In this document: piece after piece, positions 1-9,938 of the stretch
Position numbering within the stretch: the stretch's first letter is position 1
Layout of the letters: each line of letters begins with the position of its first letter
NCBI GenBank assembly: GCA_009731375.1
Contig: BJOX01000086.1
Coordinates: forward strand, 588,034 to 625,155
From: Paulinella micropora
Lineage: Eukaryota > Cercozoa > Imbricatea > Euglyphida
Reading direction: 5' to 3'
DNA length: 37,122 nucleotides
Program-made: the position numbers and the translations under genes
Notes under the pieces: generated by a model
Told to the model about the DNA's origin: nothing
What the model saw: the letters and a program-made list of their open reading frames with translations, nothing else
Databases searched by the model: none

Positions 1-40
1 AATAATAATAATGATAATGATAATGATAAGAAGAAGAAGG
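1..40. repeat. AAT/GAT trinucleotide microsatellite
   Basis: The window opens with AAT units passing into GAT-containing units and then an AAG-rich stretch. It is simple sequence with no gene signal. A similar AAT array lies near the right edge. Confidence 0.8.
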
Positions 41-347
41 AGATCAAAGGGGGAATCGTACTACAGCACCACGTTGCTGGTATTTTTTATTAATAGTACG
101 TATGTTCTTGACATACTGCCGAGAAGAAAAAAAAAAGAGATTGAGGGGAAGGAGTTCAAAAATCTACAAGAATGGCTGGAGAATCCGCTTTGACGTGCCG
201 TATGAGGATATATTTATCGTCTTTTAGCGTCTATCCGTGGGTCGATGCGCTGTGTGGCATGACTCCATAGCGCATACTATTTGCAGAAAGAAATCAGAAG
301 GTGTATGACGAAAATGCTATTTCCGTCATAAAATCGGGAGGGGGTAC

Positions 348-585
348 TGTAGGCATCACCCCCCGGATAGCCGGTAAAAAGTACCTTTTCCTGGTGACAG
401 GTGCACCAGCTTGTTTTTCAGTATTATTTGTCCGGATTGGACCTGATGCCATTTTATTCCTGGTCTGTTGCCGTTTTCCTTTTTGGCTTCACTGAGCTAA
501 TATAACGAGACATCATTCTCATCTTTTGAGGACTGTGTTTGGTTGTATTACCGACTTTTTACGAGCTATCGTTGGGGGCATTACA
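348..585. repeat. dispersed ~240 bp repeat, copy 1
   Basis: This stretch is repeated in direct orientation at 7093-7341 with only scattered differences and small indels. Both copies begin TGTAGGCATC and end GGGGGCATTACA, so each has imperfect inverted termini (TGTA...TACA, with C-rich and G-rich blocks just inside). No coding potential is visible. The flanks of the two copies do not match as a target-site duplication, and no primer site or polypurine tract lies beside them. They look like two members of a dispersed, possibly MITE-like or solo-LTR-like family rather than LTRs of one element. Confidence 0.75.
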
Positions 586-1412
586 GTTTTTACATTAAAA
601 TTCATCGGACATATATTATTTCTGTAGTAGCTTTCTTGATATTAATTGAAATTTCAGTCACTGAATATTCAATATTTGACTTGAAAACTCAACTTGTATT
701 ACTAACATTACCGTTGACTATGTATTATTCATTTCATTTTAGTCTTTACAAATTTCTATTTTACGTCAAAATACAGATAAAACAATTTATGTACTTCATT
801 TTAATAGTATTAATTTCAATTATAATTTAAATTCAACTTCAAAATATAATTTTCAAGTTTTGAATAGAATGTAACAGTCACGCGAGTCCGATTTTCAGAG
901 TCACAGTGGCAAATTTAATTTCATATTTTCATCATGATTTATTTATTACAATGAAGCAAATGATCATGCGGCTAATATCAATAGAAATTCATATACATTC
1001 AGCAATAATAAAATAATAAACAGTAGAAATAAAAATTTTATTAGTGCCGATTGAAATTTTTCGGGTGCGAGTAAATCACGATGCCACATCCGGTTCTTTT
1101 TGAATCTATCACATACACAACAAAAAGGGTTGACATATTGTTAATTATTGAAATATTATTAATAATCATGAAAAATATATTTAATTAATTGAAAAAAAAA
1201 CCATACTGTAGCTTGATAGCTATAACTTCATGCCAAAGCGGCGCGACCCGAAATTGTAACTGTAAAAAGTTGAATTCTAGTTTTACACGTAATGATGATT
1301 TCGGCCCGCCTTTTTGCGCTTGCAATTGCGTGCAGGGCTCGCAAACTTGTGATGTTCGCTGTCGCTGGACGAGAATTCGCTTCGCTCCCTTTTTTCGTGT
1401 TTGCATTTTTTC
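586..1412. other. AT-rich non-coding stretch
   Basis: This AT-rich sequence has no ORF with recognisable content. Its right part (from about 1190) is probably the 3' untranslated region and downstream flank of the minus-strand coiled-coil gene, whose predicted stop is at 1415-1413. Confidence 0.5.
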
Positions 1413-3558
1413 TTATTGTATTTTTTGCTGTACTTGGCTGCGGGGGGCAGGCGACGACGAAGACTCTGACAGCGAGCGATGAGGATACCCGGCTCCTAGC
1501 AAAACAAACCAAGAAGAGCAATGAGATCACAAATAAATAAAGAAAAAATACCTGAGCGCATTTTCAAAACGTCCCTTTGATCCTTGACAGACTCCAACTC
1601 CTGCATGGTTGCTCTGAGCTGCGACTTGAGCTGGCTGTCCTTAGCCTTCGACAACTCGAGGTTGTCGACGGCCTCCTTGAGGTTCGATTCAGACTCCGAC
1701 TTGCTAAGCGCTGTCTTCTCAGCCGCAGCCTTGGCTACTTGGAGCTCAGACTCCAGCTCCGCGACCCTCCCCTTAACAGCGGCAAGTTCCTGCACAACAT
1801 ATGTATATTTATAGTAATGAGTGCAAAGTACGTATGCAAAGACAACATAACCTGGGCCATTGCTGCTTTTGCCTCTTTGTTGCGCGTGTTCGACTGCAAC
1901 AAAACAACATAACAATTTAAACAAAACAAAGAAACACAAAGACCCGGCTCATATTTCTTAGTTGTTTAGCTATTTCCTTCGCCCTTGCATCAGCTTGAAC
2001 CCTAGCCTCCCGCTCCTCATTTGCTTCCCTCTGTAACGCTTCCTGAGCCTCGTCACGTTACTTTTTTATGACAAGCTGCTGGGTTATGAAAAATTTATGC
2101 TTGGCTTCAATCGCGAGCTTGGCCTTCCTTTCCTCATCTAAAGCTGCAAGTGCGTTATCAACAATTTTTTTTGCTTCTAAGTCTTCCAACTTAAGCTTCG
2201 CAATTTCTGTATCCTGCTCGCTGATCTTCGCCTTAGCTGACACTAGCTCTGCCTTCAGTTTCACAAGCTCTCCCACCAGCTCAGCCTTGCCCTCAGACGT
2301 TGCAACATCCACTTCAGCTTTGCGCCCCAACTGCTGCTCCGAACTCTGAAGCAGATTCGCCCCAACTGACCAACTGCTCTTGAATTGATTTGGACTCCAC
2401 CGTGAAAGGCAACAATGCATCCTTATTTGCATTCAAAAGGATTTGAAAAGGTTCGGGGACCACGCCATGAACCCATTCCTTAGTGCAGACAGTTACACGC
2501 ACAGAACCATTTTCCCTCTTGTAGGCAAACAGAAAATGAACGTAAGTGTGGTTTGTGTTGGGCACCACCCTCTTGGAAATGACTAGCAACCTGGCCAATG
2601 CTACATGGGTATCGACATGCTCCAACTGCTTTCCAACTGACTGCGAGCGGATAAAGTAAAACCACATTCCAACAGAAAGTTTCATACCATTTCACATGCA
2701 TTCAACTAAGTGCACGAGCCTCTCACCATCCGGAGTTCCGGATATCAACTTCGCCCCCTCCTCACTGAAATCCCAGCTCTGCGCAGTTGTTCACCCTTCT
2801 CGTTGGTACGGCCAGGACGGAACAATGCCACATCTCCAGGATTACACAGCTCCACCTACCAAGGTAAAAAACAACAAAAAAAAATTGGGACAATGCACTC
2901 ATGATCACCTGCACACGAGTGCCGATTCTATACTTGGCTCCAACGCTGAGGCTGAGGAAACGCTCACCAAGACCCTTCAGCTCCGCGACCTGCTTCAGCC
3001 GACTTTCCTTCTTCAAAAACGTGACCTTCAAAACGCAAGGGTAATAACGATTCTCCAACAAAACTTCATCGTTGTTTGGGTCTGCTGCTTCCCCAGGCCC
3101 TGCAGCTGATGCTTGAAAGACAGCGTTGATAGGAGTGGTGTCGAGCCCGCCAACCCCAGCTGGGCCGCCTCCAACAACAACAACAAGATCAAAAAAGTTC
3201 GAAAAGCAAAAAGACAACACCAAAAAAATCTGAGAACCTGTACCAGATGCGTTTTGTTCTGCAGTATTGCTGCTGCCATATCTTTGGTTTCGTCGCCAGC
3301 CGACATACTGTGCAAACTCTCGAGTCCTTTGATTGCAACAACAACCCACAACAAAATTGGCCTCTCCGAAACCAAGCCCAATAACCGCCAAAAGTTGTCC
3401 CAATTGTGCACGGAAGTTTTGGGAAAAAGTAGCAGTTAGCCGCAAAAGCCGGTTTTTTGTCCGTCGAAGTCGCCAACAGTTTGGCTGCCTTTTTTCCCCA
3501 ACCGTCAACACTTCTTGACACTTTTTTTACCACATAGAGACAACTGGGCGTTTGTCAT
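1413..3558 (-). CDS. multi-exon coiled-coil protein, unrecognised
   Basis: Predicted exons: about 3533(or 3558)-3412, 3326-3238, 3168-2909, 2855-2707, 2640-1944, 1893-1852, 1789-1552 and 1495-1413 (stop TAA). Introns are 50-85 nt with GT-AG ends, and phases agree across most junctions. The N-terminal half is globular and rich in beta-type residues (segments such as NRYYPCVLKVTF and NPGDVALFRPG). The C-terminal half, from about 2340 down, is a long Lys/Glu/Ala heptad coiled coil (for example AAVKGRVAELESELQVAKAA), ending in a Ser/Pro-rich tail. I do not recognise the family. Problems: the start is unclear because the only good ATG (3558) is out of frame across an A7 run. Exon 2855-2707 is one base short across a G5 run near 2745. 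The large exon has a frame break near 2346-2370 and an in-frame TAA at 2060-2058. It could be a real gene with sequence errors or very short introns, or a decaying copy. Confidence 0.5.
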
Positions 3559-3717
3559 GTCTTTTGTCGAGTTTTCGTTCCCTGTTTGTTTGTGCCTTTT
3601 TTTTCGTCTTTGCCCTTTCCTGTGCTTTCCAACGACCATGCCCACCCTCCTTTCACTATTCCCTTTTTTGTTTTGTTTCTTTTTTCTTTTCTTTTTTTTT
3701 TTTTGCTTCAGACGGCA
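3559..3717. promoter_or_regulatory. short divergent intergenic region, pyrimidine-rich on plus strand
   Basis: This stretch separates the predicted starts of two divergently read genes. Its right half is a long T/C tract ending in TTGCTTCAG just before ATG 3718. That tract also looks like a polypyrimidine tract plus 3' splice site, so the plus gene may have an upstream exon. An ATG at 3557 followed by nine in-phase codons to a GTTTGT donor would join in frame. The region may serve as a bidirectional promoter. This is inference from gene order only. Confidence 0.35.
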
Positions 3718-5041
3718 ATGTCCAAAAGGACAAACGCCGTTTTGCAGAGTCGCCTGCAGAACCAAGCTTCATATGTTGCCAGGGTATGCTTTGCTATGTG
3801 CCTTTGGGCCTTGCCATGTCTATCTTGCTCATTCCCCATCTTATTTCCTTCTATTTTTGTGTCGGTGTAGGCCCGTCAGATGTTCGATTTCGGGCAACAA
3901 CAACCTGATGTCTCAAGTCGTTGCTCCTCCTCCTCGACCGACATACAACGACCCTCCTCGTCTTCTGGCCCAGCAGCGTTGCAAGAGTCCAAACAGCGAT
4001 GTTTGGCCTTGCATGAGCTGCGGGGCGACGAAAAGGAGGGCCTTTGTATGTCGTTTGAGGAGGAAGCAAAAAGCAACATTCGCCGCCCACATAATCCTAC
4101 AGCCAAATTTCTTTTATTGACGTCATTTTAGAATCGTTAGGGGGGAAGGCAGGTAAGCTTTTCAGTGAGGATTCTTCGCCTATCGTTGAGCTAGCAAAGT
4201 GGGGGTTTGGAATGATAGTCAGAATTTTGGAGGATACCCAAGGCATACAATCATTTTGTCCTTCCACAGTTCCACCCCACATTCGCGCAATCATAGGAGA
4301 GGTACAGCAATATTTCAACCTAACGCAAACTTCTGTCAATTGGCTATCTCTCCCTTCTCTCTCTGCCCTTCGTGCCTTTGTCGGTTCGAGCTTTGAGAAC
4401 ACACCTATTGATTCTGATCCTATCGCCATTCAGCTAGGTATGGATAGTTACGGTAGCGAGTATTGCATGGCCAAAAACCACCCTTCACACGACCGTCACC
4501 TCCGTTCCGGGTACAATTTTGTTGAAGCAATAACGGAGAGCAAGGTGTACGAAAACTATGCCAGCTTTCCAGTGTACTGGAAACAAATCATACCGGTACC
4601 CTCTCTCTTTGTTGTTGCGCTGCCTCACCTTTTTTTTTTTTGTTTCTGTAGGCCATTTCTGCAGCGATTAAGTCAGGTCAGCCGCACGTTCATCAGCCCA
4701 AGCAGAAGTTGCGCCGAACGCAGGCTCAGCTAGCAGTTGCCTTTGAGGCCGGTGAGTCTGGAGTCTACAAGTGCGAACCCTGCGATCCGCCTGTGTACCA
4801 CCTCGGCAGGAGCCATGTCTGCAGCAACCGCACCGCCCTTCCCCGCACAAAGAATTTGTTTGCAACTCCCCGGGTCATGTCTCACGAAATCAGCCCGCAA
4901 TTAGCCGATCAGCCCAAGCGCCTCCAGAAAAATCTTTACTTCTTTGACGAGGATCAGGAATTGAGGCAAAAGCTCGCAGAATTCCAAAGGGGCTGGGGTC
5001 GCTTCTTGGAAAAACGCATGCAAATTGTCGAGCGTGATTAA
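3718..5041 (+). CDS. four-exon protein with C-terminal Cys/His cluster, unrecognised
   Basis: Exons 3718-3783, 3871-4045, 4153-4595 and 4652-5041 (stop TAA) join in phase to give about 357 residues. Introns are 87, 107 and 56 nt with donors GTATGC, GTATGT and GTACCC and acceptors TGTAG, GGCAG and CTGTAG. Phase agreement over all three junctions supports the model. If the second intron is not removed, the frame instead ends at a TAG at 4129-4131. The second exon is Ser-rich. The third (about residues 82-228) reads as a globular domain. The fourth has a Cys/His cluster, CEPC then H, H and C within 17 residues (4780-4830), that could bind zinc, followed by a charged helical tail. No family recognised. 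It is divergent from the coiled-coil gene, with about 160 bp between predicted starts. Confidence 0.6.
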
Positions 5042-5173
5042 GGTTGTGTTCGTCCGCCTCAAGTCAGAGAGGGAAATCAGTTGGTTCAGCTTTTTGTTCT
5101 TCTGTGTGAGCATGGCAATCGGTACCCGCGCCCTCCCGCCTCTCAACACAATGTCAGTGTCACACAGTCACCC

Positions 5174-5198
5174 GTGGCCAGGCTTGTTGCCTGGCCAC
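5174..5198. other. perfect 10-bp inverted repeat (hairpin 1)
   Basis: GTGGCCAGGC (5174-5183) and GCCTGGCCAC (5189-5198) pair perfectly around a 5-nt loop. It lies about 130 bp after the stop codon of the 3718-5041 gene, probably in its 3' untranslated or downstream region. Confidence 0.8.
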
Positions 5199-5217
5199 AT
5201 CCTTTTAAGCTACAATT

Positions 5218-5249
5218 TCATGCCATGCTTTTGTAACAGCATGGCATGA
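5218..5249. other. perfect 11-bp inverted repeat (hairpin 2)
   Basis: TCATGCCATGC (5218-5228) and GCATGGCATGA (5239-5249) pair perfectly around a 10-nt loop, 19 bp after hairpin 1. The sequence from here to 5367 is AT-rich with no gene. Confidence 0.8.
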
Positions 5250-5367
5250 TGTTGTAACTATTACTGAACTTTCCAAGTATTTTTTTTCCATCAGTATTAC
5301 TGAGTAAAAATAATCATTAACAATTATTAGGACACCTGCGCTTACTCAAAACCAACGGCAGGGGCGC

Positions 5368-5455
5368 ATGAGTTTAGCTGCCGTTCGGGACTTCTGGGCC
5401 AAACAAGTAGGTCAATTCCTCATTCTTCTGTTCTCGCAGCTTCAGCGTCTCGTAC

Positions 5456-5488
<33 letters not shown>

Positions 5489-6580
5489 NNNNNNNNNNCA
5501 ATATTGGGTGGAGTGCAGACATAATAAAGTTTGGGGAAAGTGCCCCCATTGCAGGGGCACAAACAGCAAACAGAAAGATTAGCAGAGCTACAACAAGAAC
5601 GAAGAGAGAGGAGACTAGAAGACGAAGAATTCGAGGAGTTGGCGAAGCTCATTGAAACGATTAAAAAAAAAAACGAGCATCACCTGAAAGCGAAAGAAAA
5701 TATGAAAGGTTTCGATGATGATCTTGAGTTGGTCAGGCAGGACTTGAGATATGTTCTGATGGTTATTGATTTCTCAAGGATGAGTGTGGGGGGAGGAAAA
5801 ACAAAAGATATCAACGATTTGATATCAGTCCTTTTGATGGGGGATGGGAGTGGGGAAATCAAAAGGAAATATATCGACACCCTCCCCCATCACGAAGACA
5901 AGCAAGGTAATAATGATTTCTTTTTTTACCGGAAGTGGCAATCTGATATTTTGACTAGGGTTATCAAGCCGCTGGGTAAAACAAGAGGCATTGAATGGTC
6001 CGACGGAGGCCGGAAGCATTTTAAGCAAAGATATTCACTTGCAGAGGTTAGCCTTGCAAGGGCAAAACATCCTTGGCTTGAATATTTTTCTTGGAACCTT
6101 TGGCCTTCACATCATGGCAAAGGCTTGGCTGACTCACACGCCGGCAAGATTGCTCAAATGGTGGCCTACATGGCCTTCCATGACGACTGGATTTGGGAAA
6201 CCGCCAGGGATCTTGGTTGGTTAATCAAAACCAAACTTTCCAACTCTGAGCCTTTGTATTTTCAAAATATAATTGACAGAGATGAAAAGTTCCGGCATCC
6301 AGTGCAACCAATTCCTGATCTTTACAAACATCATCATTTTGAGTTCACTGACACACCCGGCAAAGTGTTTATCAGAAGCTTCCGCCATGAGCAACCCATA
6401 CTTTTTCGCTTTGTTGGTAAGGCTGGTGCTCGAACTGTTTTGAACACTTTAGCTGAACCAGCTAATGCGAACTTCTGGTGGCCTCAGGAGCTAGGTTTGC
6501 CTCCAGTTCCTCCGCGGCAACGCCGCGAATCTCCCCCTAGAAGGGGCAGGCCAAGACAGGCGAGGCGAAGACTTCGTTAG
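5368..6580 (+). CDS. SDGG...HHGKG-motif protein, probable transposon-derived family
   Basis: The main exon runs 5555-6580 (stop TAG), starting after a CATTGCAG acceptor. A possible first exon, ATG 5368-5406, is followed by a 33-nt candidate intron (5407-5439) and then a proline-coding poly-C run that enters a small gap. The N-terminus is a Gln/Glu/Arg coiled coil. The centre has SDGGRKHFK (about 6000-6026), then SWNLWPSHHGKGLADSHAG (about 6089-6145). This arrangement (acidic SDG, HFK, then HGKG with a downstream Asp) resembles uncharacterised transposon-derived proteins with W-x-F-x-S-HGKG-x-x-D signatures. That match is from memory of the pattern and not a search. The C-terminus is basic and Pro/Arg-rich (6500-6577), possibly nucleic-acid binding. 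The middle reads without interruption, suggesting it is not old decay. The start and N-terminus are uncertain because of the gap. Confidence 0.6.
5457..5488. repeat. poly-C run of 32 bases abutting a gap
   Basis: An uninterrupted C tract runs straight into ten N (5489-5498). The true length is unknown because the tract probably caused the gap. If translated as part of the 5368 gene it would encode proline. The complementary strand could form G-rich structures. Confidence 0.85.
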
Positions 6581-6625
6581 TAAAACAGTGTTTGCGTTAA
6601 AAAATTGAATTTAAACTTGAATTTA

Positions 6626-6660
6626 ATTTGAATTTGAATTTGAATTTGAATTTGAATTTT
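6626..6660. repeat. TTTGAA hexamer array
   Basis: Tandem TTTGAA units lie 45 bp after the stop of the 5368-6580 gene. The rest, to 7092, is AT-rich and holds no gene that I can see. Confidence 0.85.
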
Positions 6661-7092
6661 GAATAAACAAACTAATATTAATTTAATTTCATTCATAGTT
6701 CGTATAGCTAGTACAAGTGAGTGGCAAGTAGCCTCCGTCTACAGTAGGCTTAAGTTACATCAATTATTGTAACGGTTATATTTTCAATTTTTTTTGAATT
6801 TTTTCAAAATTATGCTTAAATATGATAAAATCAAAATAAATTAATAATATTTTGTGAATTTTCATGGAAAAACAAACCGAAACAACGACTTGACACCTTC
6901 GTACAAAAAAAAGCAAAAAACGTGCAAAATTGTGAAAAAACAGTTGTAACGGTCGGATTTTAAACTTTTTTCAAAAATTCTTTTTTTAAATGTTCAAACA
7001 CATCATAATGTTCAATAGTTCTAAAGGCGCAGTTATTTTCTAAATATGTCATACTTAGCTTGCACTTTAGCTGACTGTTTATCCTGTCGCAC

Positions 7093-7341
7093 TGTAGGCA
7101 TCCGCACCCCCCGGATAGCCATTAAAAATTACCCTTTTCCTGGTGACAGGTGCACCAGCTTGTTTTTCAGTATTATTTGTCCGGATTGGACCTGATGCCA
7201 TTTTATTCCTGGTCTGTTGCCGTTTTCCTTTTCGGCTTCACTGAGCTAATACAACGAGACATCATGGATCATTGTCATTCTTGAGGACTGTGTTTGGTTG
7301 TATTACCGACTTTTTATTGAGCTATCGTTGGGGGCATTACA
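7093..7341. repeat. dispersed ~240 bp repeat, copy 2
   Basis: Direct copy of 348-585, with the same TGTA...TACA termini and small indels near 7264 and 7315. It lies 3' of the SDGG/HHGKG gene. The sequence from 7342 to 8124 after it shows no gene. It includes purine-rich and CT-rich stretches and may hold the promoter or LTR of the gypsy-like element, but I found no matching second copy. Confidence 0.75.
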
Positions 7342-8124
7342 TTTGGAGTCCACATCATTAACGTGATTTCTTTCTGCATTGCCACACGGGCATCCAGAAC
7401 GATTTTGCTGACCTGTCTCACACAGGGACGTCAGACAAAAACAAATACTCCAACACATAATCCTCGTAGCTCTTATACAAAAACAAACAATTGATTGGTC
7501 TCAAGTAGGTGTCTCGTACCCTCTAGCCCAATCCATATCTTTGTGCTCACAAGGAGACATCAGATACAGACTCTCTGTCGTTCTTGCTGTTCTCACACAG
7601 AGACCAAGAAGAAGGAGGTGGACAGAAGAGTGAAGAAACACACACAAAACACAAACAAGCATATGGACAGGAGCACAACACTCTACCCTTCTAGTTTGTG
7701 CATTTATCTGCATTATCTCACACATACGTCAGAATATTTTTGCAAATCTCTGATCGTTCTCAAAAGTAGGTCTGAGAACCTGTCCGACCGACTGTCGACT
7801 TCTCAAGGAGAGCTTCTCTAGCTTCTCTGTAACTATCTGTATGTAGGTCCTAGTGCCTCATACTATATACAATATAGAAAAGAAGGAGCAGAAAGCAATT
7901 TGAGTAAGGAGGACAAGAAATCGGAGAAAATCTCAAGGACTACTTTTTTCAAACAAAAACAAACTTACAGACATTGTCACATAGAGGACAGGGGATCTCA
8001 CTCTACTCTCTCTCTTAGTTTCTCTCTTCACTAGTCAATCGACTGAAGGAGGAACAGAACTCAAACGAACGAAAACATAACATAGGAGCTGACACTGTCC
8101 TCTGTCATTTACTAATACGACACC

Positions 8125-9206
8125 ATGTCGACAGAGACCAGCGAGGTGAGTGATTATCTGGAATCACTGGCACAAGAACAAGAAGAACAAATGCAAGATG
8201 CAGGAGGAGGATTGAATGAAGAAGGAGAAGAAGAGGAGGAAATAGGAGGAGGAGGAGGAGAGGAAGAAGATGAAGAAGGAGAAGGAGGAGGAGGAGTAGA
8301 ACAAAAAGAGAGCACTGGGTACACAATATACCACCTGCCTGTACAGGAGGAGGAGGACGACAAACGATAAACTTGATTGAGGTTGGGGAGGTCTCAGAGG
8401 AGGAGCAACAGTGGGTGAAAGACCACTACGACCTCACTAAAACCGAATTTGATCTTGTGATGGAGGCAGTGAAAGACACATATGTCTGGATCCCTCAGGA
8501 GTTGAGACGAGTGGGATGGGGAGGTCTCAGAGGAGGAGCAACAGTGGGTGAAAGACCACTACGACCTCACTAAAACCGAATTTGATCTTGTGATGGAGGC
8601 AGTGAAAGACACATATGTCTGGATCCCTCAGGAGTTGAGACGAGTGGGAAGTCGCACCAGAAAAGATATCTATATCCCATTGTCAGATATTGCACAGCAT
8701 CTCTGCAAACTGGTCTCCAATGGGATGAGAGGAAGAAGGTGCAACATATCAAGTTTGGGAATTCACATACCCACCTTGAAATACTTGTGCTATCTTTGCG
8801 GTGTACTCCCAAGCTCTAATTTGGGAACGTTCTTACGGCCCACAGGGCGAGGGTTACCTCCAATACGCACACCCAAGAGCAAGGGCTAGACTCCTCGCGA
8901 CTGGTCAGGACCCAGTCGATATAGCAAAAATGAAGACTAATTTCAGTTCGAAAAACATATCTGGGGTATTCTCATATGTATTATTTTTCGACTGAATTGA
9001 AGGCTTTGGAGGCGGGGATGAGAGAAATGGAGAAGAACCTTACGAAGGCAGGAGAAACCCATCCTGTGATTGACGAGGTGGACAGGAATGACAGACTTCT
9101 GACCAAGCTCAGACTGTTGGTGGCTGCGTTGATGCACAAGGAGGCGTGGAAGAGATGGATTCCTACCAAGGATCACTCTGTCCTTAAAACGAAACTACCT
9201 CCGTAA
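8125..9206 (+). pseudogene. gag-like N-terminal region of gypsy-type element, frame-broken
   Basis: The reading starts at ATG 8125 with a Glu/Gly-rich acidic segment and ends at a TAA near 9204-9206, but it needs several frame changes. One is caused by a perfect 133-bp tandem duplication (8384-8649), one lies near 8800, and one lies at a GGGG run near 8963. The conceptual protein is acidic, then mixed alpha-helical, ending in a Lys/Glu/Leu helical stretch (ELKALEAGMREMEKNL). No zinc knuckle or known domain is visible. It is called gag-like only because it lies on the same strand, upstream of the RGG-tail, protease, RT and RNase H segments. Confidence 0.4.
8384..8649. repeat. perfect 133-bp tandem duplication
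   Basis: Copies 8384-8516 and 8517-8649 are identical by eye. The unit is 133 bp (not a multiple of 3), so the duplication itself breaks the reading frame of the surrounding coding sequence. Confidence 0.9.
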
Positions 9207-9938
9207 GGGTCGCCGGCAAGCTAACAGCACGCCTCAAACTCATCGCCACTGTCTCAAAGATTTCAAATCCTATTAGAGTACCAGTGCAGAGATGCTGGTA
9301 TCCATGAGATTGAAAATATGAAATGAGTGTGGCCACCGCCAGTTCACACTGAGCGTCTAGGCCTGTCAAACTCTTTCTCTTATTCTCCTCTTGCTTTCTC
9401 AAAGCCTTGTACATGGGTAGATCCGATCCCTCTTGGATTAGAGACTGATCAAGAACCGTAGCAAGAGCCTCATATTCTTGAGTCTCATCGAAGGGAAAAG
9501 ACTTGATGCAGGCATTGATCTCTTTGAGCTTGCCTAGGAGCGAAGAGTCAGAGTCTTTTTCTGAACTCGTCTTGGCATAGAGCATGAGACTAGCCACTCC
9601 TCCTTTCTTCCCCTTGAAGGCATTTATGATGTTTTGTCTGTCCATCTTCTCTTCTGTTTGTGACCACCACCGTAGTTGAGCCCGAGGATGTAGGGGCTGG
9701 TGGGGCAGGAGCTGGTGGGGCAAGATATGCCGGAGGGGGTGCCCTTGCACTACTCGCTCTTGCTTTCGCTTCCTCCAATTGCAACTTCCTGGCGAACTCC
9801 TCACTCTCTTTCGCCTTCTCCTTCTCGCTTATCAGTAGTTTTTGAACATGACTGATATAGGCCGTCAGCTCAGCAACAGATCTGACAAAGTTATATTTCT
9901 CCACATATTGATCAACCTCTGCCTTATTGGCGATCGGT
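9184..9938 (-). pseudogene. antisense coding block inside the gag-like region
   Basis: On the minus strand this block reads as coding in two overlapping frames. First (about 9938-9650) comes a Lys/Glu/Ala helix followed by an Ala/Pro-rich linker (for example APPPAYLAPPAPAPPAP). After a frame change (about 9650-9184) comes a mixed helical segment (for example KLKEINACIKSFPFDETQEY). The flanking coding sequence reads on the plus strand on both sides. It may be an inverted piece of the same gag gene or a fragment of another element's gag inserted backwards. No family recognised. Confidence 0.35.

Noticed and set aside
348-7341. Repeats at 348 and 7093 as LTRs of one retrotransposon
   Set aside because: No target duplication, primer site or polypurine tract lies next to them, and the genes between are not gag or pol.
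8105-8363. Leu/Ser/Pro-rich minus-strand ORFs
   Set aside because: Antisense shadows of a GAG/GAA-rich acidic segment. The composition comes from the purine bias of the plus strand.
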